The notes beneath the pieces are model-generated. The model searched no databases. It was not told where the DNA came from and saw only the letters and a program-made list of their open reading frames with translations. The translations under genes and the position numbers were made by a program. A stretch of 64,000 nt of DNA from the NCBI GenBank assembly GCA_035772405.1, contig JAYKKM010000416.1:877001-941000 (forward strand). Direction: 5' to 3'. Positions 23,401 to 35,400 of this stretch are shown piece after piece (position 1 is the stretch's first letter; every line of letters starts with the position of its first letter). Source of the stretch: Chrysogorgia sp. JL179-B06. Its lineage: Eukaryota > Cnidaria > Anthozoa > Scleralcyonacea > Chrysogorgiidae.

Positions 23401-26400
23401 AAATATCCTGACATACCTTGCCATATCCAACTATTTCACCGATTTCATTGTACGTTGAAAAAATAGTTCTTAAGAAACATTTTTGTGAAATATGTGAATG
23501 TTATTATCACTTCCGGTATAAAATTGAATTACAATAGGTTTAGGCCACTTGTGGTGAATATTCTCGTAAGCGACCATCTCTCGTAAGCGACTATACTTAC
23601 TTCCGTCCCGAGGTGGTCGCTTACGAGAGAGTTAACTGCAGTACCATTATTTTATGTCTTTTTAACATTTGGGCCCACAGTTTTTTATAATAATAATTTT
23701 TATTGATCCATCTTAAATTTAAAAATACAATGGATTTACAATTATATGTAAGGTTGAAAAAATTTACACATTTGAAAACTACAAATACGAATAAAATATA
23801 TACAAGCTATAGTTTTAAAATGATTTATGTCTTATTGCTCAGGGAATAAAACTGTTCTTATGCCGTTCTGTTCCTGAAAATGATATATGACTACTATGCC
23901 TAAGATTATAATGATGATTGTTATACCCAATTAGTCGTTGATGAAAAATGTGGCTTTGATTTCCAGTGATAATATCAACTTCCTTGGCCAGAGCTTTATT
24001 TCTTCTCTCTTCGAGACTCGGCAAATAATCATAAGGAAGCCCAATTATGCGTAAACGTCTCTTTTGCACGCGTTCTAGTTCCTCCTTAAGATACTGTGGA
24101 AGACCCCCATGTCTCTATCAAGTCCCAAGAACAACTACAACTACAATGTGTTTTCAACGTGCTTTAATTTCTCTCTCTTGCTTTTTCTCTCTCTCTCTTA
24201 CACATGGCCTTCTTTCCTCCTCCTTCGTTCCCCTGTCTTCCCTGTTTCCTCTTGGGTCCTTATTTAGACATACACCCCATACCGATGAACCGTACTCAAG
24301 CACTGGTCTAATTTTAGAAACATATGTGGTTAGACCCACTTCAACAGGTAAATTTACTCTTCTGCATTCTCTCAGGCAGTACAAACTTTTGGATGTTTTG
24401 CGCGTATCCTGCCACTAAGTTTTTGTGTATGTTATTTAGTTTGTATTTTTCATTTGTGGCGAAGCTATTATAAAAATAACAAAAGGTCCGCTATGCAAGA
24501 TCTGTGGGAATCTTGTGCATAATGACTTATCGGAGAAGATTATATATCTAACTAATGTTTACTTTGCTTCACATGACACTTTACTTTGCTTCACATGACA
24601 CCCAGGGCCGTTGCGAAGGGGCCGGGTGTGAGAATTAATTTTGCCGAAATTAAAAGTTGATAGGTGGTGGCGGTGGATTAGAAAACTAATTAGGCGGAGG
24701 GTTAGGACATTTGTTCTTTTGGGGAACTCCGAGAAGGCTTAGAAGATCTTCTGAGCCGGCTTCAACCCGCTGGTCTAAATTTAGACTTACGTTCAACCCG
24801 TTTAGACTGTGCGATACGGGTGACAACTCATACACAGGAAATGAGTATATTGGTTTCTAGGACTGTAGAATAGAAAGGCCTGGCGTACATCACACTTCAG
24901 TGCCTCTGCTGCATATCTCATGATTTCGATTTTCGAACGGTAACTTGCTGTCTTGCCGAAAAAATATTTGCCGACAGAAGTTTCATTTGCCGATAAATCC
25001 TTTATTTGCCGATAGCACTAGTTTTGCTGGTGGGTGTCAGACCCCCACGCCCCCTGATCAGTGTTTCATGCATTCGTTCATTTTGGCAGTTCACTGGACA
25101 CCACATTGCTTGCAGTTAAAATAGATGCAATTGAGACACCTGCAGGCGGAAAACGAATTCTGGTTAGAAAAATCATTGCGCTGTAAATTATTTTCAGAAG
25201 AGGGTACTCATGTTGAGTAACCACAATACGAAACCAATAATAAAACAATAGATTTTAATAACTGACGTTTCGTTACTAGACAGAGTAACATCTTCAGAAT
25301 GAAAGGAATTATTCACAGTGATAAATTAACTGTACACGCCGACATTTACACGTTAGAGTCAAAGAATGGGCATCTCTCCTTATATACAGGAAATGCCGTT
25401 TTCGACTGTGCTTGCACACAATAAACTGTCCGGTCACAATGACGTTTCTATTTAAACGTCTGGAACTTCTCCATTTGACGTCCTTATCGGAGAGGTTGTA
25501 TCTGAGAAAGTTTATCTTTTTTTTGATACTTTTATCGTCTGTCTTATTATGGCATCCTTTATGGCTTACCAGAAGCTGAATTAAGCAAGTTACAGCGAAT
25601 TCAAAATACAGCTGCTAGACTTGTTGCAAGGGTTAAAAAATCAAAACATATCTCCCCTGTGCTTCGTAATCTTCACTGCAGGTTGCCAGTGAGATCAAGG
25701 ATTGTTTTTAAGGTACTAATAATTACTTTCAAAGCTTTACATGGCCAGGCACCTATTTATATTACTGATTTACTAACTAAATATAAACCTACTCGTGCTC
25801 TGCCAAAATCCAAAACGGTGACTCATGGAGACAGAACATTCTCGGTTGCCGCACCAAAACTGTGGAATTCATTACCACAGGAAATTAGAAGCATTGATAT
25901 GTTAAGTAGTTTTAAGTCAGCACTTAAGACTTTTCTTTTTTAAAATTAATAGTTTTTTGTTCATAGTGGTAATATATGTAGTAGGCTTTATCTTATATCA
26001 TTATACTGCAATTAGTTTTTATAAGTAACACTAAGAATATATTTTTGTAAGAGCATTGAGACTATTGTATAATTATCATTTATAGACCCGGAGCGAGGGG
26101 AATTCGACGAAATATTACCCCGAGGGTCTATAAATGATATATTATACCGAAACATCTTGAATGCTGTCCTGAAACGTCTAGAAACGTCTTGTTGTTCCTC
26201 CATTGTTTACAGGCTCGTCTTGGTTTACGCGCGAGTACTGGGTACGAGCGGGGTATTCGAACTCGAATTACCCGCTGATTACGTCATCAGCGGGGAATTC
26301 GAGGTTAAAGCGGGAATTCGAGTTTAAATTGACTGGTCACGTGGTACAAATGGACAATTTATAGTTGAGGTATAATATTGCTCCTAATACGTCTGTTTCA

Positions 26401-29400
26401 ACTTTCATTTGTAAACTTCCGCATTCTCACTCCTCTATTGCGTGCATTAATATTCTTTATATTTCGTTTGAAATTTCGTCGAAAGCCTCTGATGATATCG
26501 TATATAGACTCGACGTAAGGTGAAACGAACTGAAGGTGTATTTCGAAACAATATCTATATAGCTGTTCCTTTAATATCTATTATTTATTTCTAATAAAGA
26601 AAATTTTCACAAAGCATCATTTAACGATATCTGGGCTGCTTAAATCATAGGCCCTCGGAACCCCTAAGGGCTTCTAGCTGGGGTATTCCGTTCACCAAAA
26701 GAGTGATAAATCTAATAAACTAAACAAACTAAACTAAACTTTGTGTACCTGACAAAGAATGTATGTTGCATCATGGAAATGTTGAGTTTAGAAGTAGGGT
26801 TATATAGTGTTTCTTTATTTGGTTAGGACTATGGAGTTTTTATTTTGATTAGGGTTTTTGTTTCGGTAAAGCTTTTGAATCGTGAGAAAACAACCTGGAT
26901 GCGACTATATAACGTATGAAATGTTGGTAGTAGGATTAGTATTTCTGCAGGATTAGGACCAGAGTTGTTATTTGCGTTATGCACATGGTTAGAGTTTTTG
27001 TCCCTGCAAAGCTTCTGAATCCGTAGTCTCATATGTCGATAGTCCCTCCTGTATATGATGAAGCTGCCGATATCTCGAACAAACAATAAATCTAATCCAC
27101 CAACGAAGTTTGAAAATAGATCACTAGTATTCGTCGTAGCGTGCGGTGGAGTAAATGTAATGGGAAGCGCGCATGACGCCCCAGCGGAAATATTATGAAT
27201 TTTAATACTCGGAAACGGCATTTCCTGCAATTTGGGCCAAGAAATTTCAAACATTCAGCCATTAATCATAATGACAAAAAAGATCAACTATATACGACAA
27301 TGGTATCGATAACCGAGTAAAACAATTGGCGAAAGGACAACTTAGTTTCTTCTGCACTGTATCGTTCCAGTATTTCTCAAAATCCTCTCGTAGTTTGACA
27401 ATGTTTTGCTTCGTATCCCTGACCTTTCCGATGCAGTAGGCAATATCAAATTGTTACTTTGAATGATGTTAGAGAACACCAGTGTATGAGAAAACAAATT
27501 GATTTTTGCTCAATATTTGACCGTATTCCCTGGTTTCAGTTAAGGTTTTACAATCAAAATCTTGATTATGTTCAATGATATAATAAAAAAACCTCCACTA
27601 ATTTATTTACTGTCGTCGCATATGAGCAGTTCCAGTTCAAATATGTCGTCCAACAATTCTATCAAGTGCAGATTTTCCCTCTTTGATGAACGATGATCAA
27701 ACTTTTAAAGCGAGGGGATTGTGGTAAAGAATACCCGACATTCTTTGGTTGAAGAGGTTGCTAGCGCTAAAACAAAATGCAATGCATGGCTACAACAATG
27801 CAGGGGGAGCACATGGATAATCTTCTCTTACTCTGGTTTGTAAGCCCGATAGTTATCCTGCGATAACACTGGCGCCATCGTAGATTTGGGCAATGAGCTT
27901 ATCGCCACATTGATACTCTTTAAAGTGCCTATGCAGCCCTTTCGTTTTTTAGTTATCTGTATAGAGGATGAAAAAATAGCTGATAAGTTAATTTATCGTT
28001 TTTGATTTGGACTTTTCGTTTAGAAGATATCACTATTTAAACATTGCTATTTATATCAAAAGCCGCAAATTAGAAAGGCCTGGAACGAGCCACATTGTGA
28101 CGTCATTTAAGAGACGAATGTTGTGTTTTGCCTTGGGGAACTTGTAAACACTGTATTAAACACACTGCAAGTTCTCTATGCGATATTCGATCATCTTTGC
28201 TGTCCGCGTATCGTTTAAGTAAGGTATCGTTCAAGTAAGGTATCGTTCAAGTAAGGTATCGTTTAAGTAAGGATACGATGGACAGATATTTTTCTTTCAA
28301 ATTCGCTTCATTAGAACATCCATACACTGCGTATCTGTCTGACATGATTGAATAGTTCAATATAAACGATAAATTTTATAGTATAATCTGGGAATCGAGC
28401 TCGTTTGATTACGACGCTGGGAAGATCCTCAGGACTCATCTCTTAAATGACGTCACAACCTAGTTTCCAGACTCCAGAATTGGCAGAAATACGTTTTCGG
28501 TTTTTAATCGGAATTTGCCTACATTTCTTAATTTGGATGCAAAATATCTTCTAAACGAAAATTCCAAATAAAAAACTGTAAAATAATTTATCAGCTATTT
28601 TTTGATCCTCTATACACATAACTAAAAAACGAAAGGGCTGCATAGGCACTTTAAGAGTTTTAATATCAGAAAAAACAAGAAAACGTTCTTTAGCTTTCCC
28701 ATCTTCCTTGACATAACGAACAATTGTGGTACATGTACGTTGAGATAAAACTAGTACAGATATCCAAGGTTTCGTCCAGGGAACGAAATGTCTGTCTCTA
28801 ATTTCTTCTTTAATATTTTTGTTCATTACATCTTTGACAGCACTAATTAAATCATTTTGAATACGGTTTGAAAGTCCAGAAAATACGGTGGCTCATGTCT
28901 CAAGATGCCTTTCCAGAGCACATAGGCGTACGGCCCGCAACCCCAGTTGTCCGAAAAATTAGCTCTATTCGGGCAAAAATGGTCTTGTCATTCGGGCAAA
29001 AAAGGGTCCTGTCTTAAATTATTCTAATATTTGAATGCAACTTAATGACATTATAACGGATTCTCGTTGAGGGAATTAGTCTGGGATTTCATTGTTGTTC
29101 TTCGTTGAGCAATGGTCAGTGGCATAGCCAGGCCTGGGTCTGGGCATTGTCTAAACTTTATGTTCTTTTCTGCCGTCGTGCAACGCATTTCCCATGCGCG
29201 GGAAAGATATATTTGCGGTCTAATTTGGAAAATCTGTGTTACTTTAACGGTAATTAAATACTTCGAATCTCGCACACTGCCGCGGCTTAAAAAAGGAGAA
29301 AAGTGCTCTCAAATTGCAGGAAATACACTGTCTTTCAGAGAAGCAAAAATTCAAAACATTTTCCTAATGTACATGTTTCTAATGCATGTTCAATAATGCT

Positions 29401-32400
29401 TAGGCATAACGATGGCAATTCGTGTTCTTCAGGGGTTAGCCATTAAATAGAATAATAAATTAATATACAATGGCCGATATTTTTTCGCATCGATCAATTT
29501 TATATTTTCGCCTGATTTTTTCATCATCGTTGTAAGTCGGCTAAAGAACACACATATAAAATTTTAAGCCAATTTGGTGAATTATTTCCTACATTTCTAA
29601 ACACGGTGATTTGTTACCTGTCTGACCAAAATGCATAGAAAGTATTGTGTTTGTGGTATGAGCTCCCGTGCGTGGGACCGGTGCGGGTGGGATCTCTGCA
29701 GAGACTCTGCTGAAGGTACTGTAACCTCTCGTTGAGGGGGGTAGGAGGAGTAGAGAAAGGGGTTCATTTTTTTATAACTGACCATTTTTACTTTGTTAAA
29801 CCATTACATTGATTATTTTCAATTTACCTGTTATTACTGCTTAACTCTTTCCTGTCCGGCTGGAGAACATCCAAAATTGAACTACCTCTTTGTTCTATTG
29901 ATATCTCGGGAAATATCCATAACTGTTGCGAAACCTATACCTTTTCTGAAAGCCCAATAAACCGGTTGTTACCAATGCTTTTGAATTTTCCGAACAAGAC
30001 ACATTATGTTAATATAAATTAGCATTAATTATCATAAATCAGGTTGAAAAACTTCCATTTTTCTAGAAAAGACCATCTTGCACGCCCGCGTAGCATCATG
30101 AAAATTCAAAATGCCACCAATCGCAGAGTTGTTCATGAAATCAAATCAAATTTGGCGTGTGAGTGGATCTCATGTCTCTAGCGCTTGCCGAATTTCAATT
30201 TTTAATCTTGCGTTACTGTGTGCCTTGTTTTTTTCGGGGTCTTATGTGACCCCTTTTGACTAGGCCGGACAGGAAAGAGTTAATATTGACGTTTTACCTG
30301 TACGCCTATGCAGAGCCGGGTCATAAGTGCATAGCAGGTCCACCAACTCGACATAATCCCCTCGATTGATTGATTCTTCTGACTCATCTCGACCTCGGAA
30401 AGAAAGTTCCTGCTTTCCAAGAAAGCATCAATAAAACGGCAAATATCTCTCGACTTTTTGAAATATCTCTGTCATTTCTCCCTCCCCCTCTGAGTTAACA
30501 AATGAGTTAACTTTTCGCATCTCATTAATTATTAGTTTGTTTATCTCCCGTGCATTTGATTGGATACTTTCTACTTTTGGGTCCTCTACTCTTTCTAATA
30601 CACATTAATAATCTACCAGCCTGTATCCAGAATAGCTCCATTAGTATGTTCGCTAATGACACGGTCATCAATATTAGCGGTTCATCAACTCAGGAAGTCG
30701 CATCTAAACTTGATCAAGATCTGGTAAATGTCAGTAACTGGTTAAAGTCTAATGGCTTAGCTATTAACACCAAAAAAACTGAATTTATGGTCATTGGTTC
30801 TGCGCAAAAGCTAAGAACATGTCAGCATATTGTCTTACATCTTGACGGAACTCTCATAAAGAACGTTGAGTCCTACAAGTATCTAGGAGTAATTATCGAT
30901 GAAAATATATCGTGTCTGGCCATATTGATTACATTTCCAAAAAAGCCACGTCAAGGATTGGCTTATTAAGACGCATTAGACCCCTCCTTACTACGTCCAT
31001 CGCTATAACACCACAATAAGTCCAATTTTTGACTACTGTAATGTTTCAGCAGCAACCAAGCTTCAGAGGTTACAAAACCGTGCAGGTCGTACTATACTTG
31101 TAAAGGACATCAATACTCCATCTGATGTCGTACGTAATCAGTTAAAATGGATTAAATTGAACGAAAGAAGACGTAATTATAAATTAATTATACTGTTTAA
31201 ATGTTTACACAGTGACAGTGAAGTTCTTGACTTGAATCTTATCAAACACATGGATATGCACCAATACAATACTATGAAGGAAACATGACTTTGTACTTCC
31301 TAAACCAAGAACTAACCAGCTTAAAATAACTTTCAAATATTCAGCTACCCAATCTTGGAACACGTTACCTCCTGACGTACGCAACTCTGAAAACATCGTT
31401 GCTTTTAAAGGAAAATTACATAACCTTAGTTTATGACACTATGTGACTTATTATCATGAGTCAAATTTTATATGTTCCTGTATTTTTGATTAATTTAGTT
31501 TGTATTTGTAAAGTATTCAGGTTCTCTAGGGAGAACAGATTTATCTGATAGGGTTTCCTGATTAAATAAAGCTTTTACTTTACTTACTTACTTTACTTAC
31601 TTGTAACACCCTTTTGGCATATATATAAGCCCTATTTATTTTATTTCATCTCGTCTTGCTCTGATGAAGTACTCAGCTCGAAACGTCCGTCACTAAAAAT
31701 CTTAGCAGTTTACCACCTTTTTACTTTGTGATAAATATACCCTTGCTGTTGTTGATAAATTTCTCGCTGGTTTTAACGGTTCAAACAACGTTGATCTTAA
31801 AATTATTACGCCAATGAACGAATACAATGGTTCGTTTTTTAAGCTATTTAGAAAACGCACAACACGTATTTTATCGGTTATAAAACACTCTGTTCTCGGC
31901 TCGTATTTTAAACCCGATAAAACATTGCTACTCGTTTTGTTAAATAGTACTTTATAATTAGTTTTTAGAATATTGAAGTATTCTTAATTTTAACAAATTA
32001 TAGTACTTATATTATCATTGTAGTTTATTTTATGTTGTGTAGTAAGTACCTGAAACTAAGCGTTCTTATATAGTATACGCAAATTTTTTGAAAAACCACC
32101 CTGAATTTTGGCGACAGACGTTCCATATCTTGTTTCCCTTTTTCGTAGGTAAATTATATATTCAATATTTCGTTGAACATCTTCATTCTGGAAATTGTCA
32201 AGTTATACAAAGAGACAGTGGATGTAGATTTAGAGTACAGCGGTAAGTAATAGATCAAACTGGAAAGAGTGCTTCTGATCCGACATACAAACATCGAAAA
32301 GTTATCTATCAGACACCAGTAAGAAAAAAAGAGCAAGAGTAAAAAGAGAAAGAGTAGTAGGAAGAGTAAAAAGAGGAAGAGTAAAAAGAGGAAGAGTAAA

Positions 32401-35400
32401 AAGAGGAAGAGTAGTAGGAAGAGTAAAAAGAGGAAGAGTAAAAAGAGGAAGAGTAGTATGAAGAGTAAAAAGAGGAAGAGTAAAAAGAGGAAGAGTAAAA
32501 AGAGGAAGAGTAAAAAGACGAAGAGCAAAAAGAGGAAGAGTAAAAAGAGGAAGAGTAAAAAGAGGAAGAGTAGTAGGAAGAGTAAAAAGAGGAAGAGTAG
32601 TAGGAAGAGTAAAAAGAGGAAGAGTAGTAGGAAGAGTAAAAGAGGAAGAGTAGTAGGAAGAGCAAAAAGAGGAAGAGAATTAATAAGAGTAAAAAGAGGA
32701 AGAGTAGTAGGAAGAGTAAAAAGAGGAAGAGAATTAATAAGAGTAAAAAGAGGAAGAGTAGTAGGAAGAGTAAAAAGAGAAAGAGTAGTAGGAAGAGTAA
32801 AAAGAGAAAGAGTAGTAGGAAGAGTAAAAAGAGGAAGAGTAGTAGGAAGAGTAAAAAGAGGAAGAGTAGTAGGAAGAGTAAAAAGAGAAAGAGTAGTAGG
32901 AAGAGTAAAAAGAGAAAGAGTAGTAGGAAGAGTAAAAAGTGAAAGAGTAGTAGGAAGAGTAAAAAGAGGAAGAGTAGTAGGAAGAGTAAAAAGAGGAAGA
33001 GTAAAAAGAGGAAGAGTAGTAAGAAGAGTAAAAAGAGGAAGAGTAAAAAGAGGAAGAGTAAAAAGAGAAAGAGTAGTAAGAAGAGTAAAAAGAGGAAGAG
33101 TAAAAAGAGGAAGAGTAAAAAGAGGAAGAGTAGTAGGAAGAGTAAAAAGAGCAAGAGTAAAAAGAGGAAGAGTAAAAAGAGAAAGAGTAAAAAGAGGAAG
33201 AGCAAAAAGAGGAAGAGTAAAAAGAGGAAGAGTAAAAAGAGAAAGAGTAGTAGGAAGAGTAAAAAGAGGAAGAGTAGTAGGAAGAGTAAAAAGAGGAAGA
33301 GTAGTAGGAAGAGTAAAAAGAGGAAGAGTAGTAGGAAGAGCAAAAAGAGGAAGAGAATTAATAAGAGTAAAAAGAGGAAGAGTAGTAGGAAGAGTAAAAA
33401 GAGGAAGAGAATTAATAAGAGTAAAAAGAGGAAGAGTAGTAGGAAGAGTAAAAAGAGAAAGAGTAGTAGGAAGAGTAAAAAGAGGAAGAGTAGTAGGAAG
33501 AGTAAAAAGAGAAAGAGTAGTAAGAAGAGTAAAAAGAGGAAGAGTAAAAAGAGGAAGAGTAGTAGGAAGAGTAAAAAGAGCAAGAGTAAAAAGAGGAAGA
33601 GTAAAAAGAGAAAGAGTAAAAAGAGGAAGAGCAAAAAGAGGAAGAGTAAAAAGAGGAAGAGTAAAAAGAGAAAGAGTAGTAGGAAGAGTAAAAAGAGGAA
33701 GAGTAGTAGGAAGAGTAAAAAGAGGAAGAGTAGTAGGAAGAGTAAAAAGAGGAAGAGTAGTAGGAAGAGCAAAAAGAGGAAGAGAATTAATAAGAGTAAA
33801 AAGAGGAAGAATAGTAGGAAGAGCAAAAAGAGGAAGAGAATTAATAAGAGTAAAAAGAGGAAGAGTAGTAGGAAGAGTAAAAAGAGAAAGAGTAGTAGGA
33901 AGAGTAAAAAGAGGAAGAGTAGTAGGAAGAGTAAAAAGAGAAAGAGTAGTAAGAAGAGTAAAAAGAGGAAGAGTAAAAAGAGGAAGAGTAGTAGGAAGAG
34001 TAAAAAGAGCAAGAGTAAAAAGAGGAAGAGTAAAAAGAGCAAGAGTAAAAAGAGGAAGAGCAAAAAGAGAAAGAGTAAAAAGAGAAAGAGTAGTAGGAAG
34101 AGTAAAAAGAGGAAGAGTAGTAGGAAGAGTAAAAAGAGGAAGAGTAGTAGGAAGAGTAAAAAGAGGAAGAGTAGTAGGAAGAGCAAAAAGAGGAAGAGAA
34201 TTAATAAGAGTAAAAAGAGGAAGAGTAGTAGGAAGAGTAAAAAGAGGAAGAGAATTAATAAGAGTAAAAAGAGGAAGAGTAGTAGGAAGAGTAAAAAGAG
34301 AAAGAGTAGTAGGAAGAGTAAAAAGAGGAAGAGTAGTAGGAAGAATAAAAAGAGGAAGAGTAGTAGGAAGAGTAAAAAGAGAAAGAGTAGTAGGAAGAGT
34401 AAAAAGAGGAAGAGTAGTAGGAAGAGTAAAAAGAGAAAGAGTAGTAGGAAGAGTAAAAAGAGGAAGAGTAGTAGGAAGAGTAAAAAGAGGAAGAGTAGTA
34501 GGAAGAGTAAAAAGAGGAAGAGTAGTAAGAAGAGTAAAAAGAGGAAGAGTAAAAAGAGAAAGAGTAGTAGGAAGAGTAAAAAGAGGAAGAGTAGTAGGAA
34601 GAGTAAAAAGAGGAAGAGTAGTAGGAAGAGTAAAAAGAGGAAGAGTAGTAGGAAGAGCAAAAAGAGGAAGAGAATTAATAAGAGTAAAAAGAGGAAGAGT
34701 AGTAGGAAGAGCAAAAAGAGGAAGAGAATTAATAAGAGTAAAAAGAGGAAGAGTAGTAGGAAGAGTAAAAAGAGAAAGAGTAGTAGGAAGAGTAAAAAGA
34801 GGAAGAGTAGTAGGAAGAGTAAAAAGAGAAATAGTAGTAAGAAGAGTAAAAAGAGGAAGAGTAAAAAGAGGAAGAGTAGTAGGAAGAGTAAAAAGAGCAA
34901 GAGTAAAAAGAGGAAGAGTAAAAAGAGAAAGAGTAAAAAGAGGAAGAGCAAAAAGAGGAAGAGTAAAAAGAGAAAGAGTAGTAGGAAGAGTAAAAAGAGG
35001 AAGAGTAGTAGGAAGAGTAAAAAGAGGAAGAGTAGTAGGAAGAGTAAAAAGAGGAAGAGTAGTAGGAAGAGCAAAAAGAGGAAGAGAATTAATAAGAGTA
35101 AAAAGAGGAAGAGTAGTAGGAAGAGTAAAAAGAGGAAGAGAATTAATAAGAGGAAAAAAGAGGAAGAGTAGTAGGAAGAGTAAAAAGAGAAAGAGTAGTA
35201 GGAAGAGTAAAAAGAGGAAGAGTAGTAGGAAGAATAAAAAGAGGAAGAGTAGTAGGAAGAGTAAAAAGAGAAAGAGTAGTAGGAAGAGTAAAAAGAGGAA
35301 GAGTAGTAGGAAGAGTAAAAAGAGGAAGAGTAGTAGGAAGAGTAAAAAGAGAAAGAGTAGTAGGAAGAGTAAAAAGAGGAAGAGTAGTAGGAAGAGTAAA

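Noticed and set aside
26829..27254. A 141-codon minus-strand frame
   Set aside because: Crosses a diverged non-coding duplication and has no recognisable motif or splice signals.
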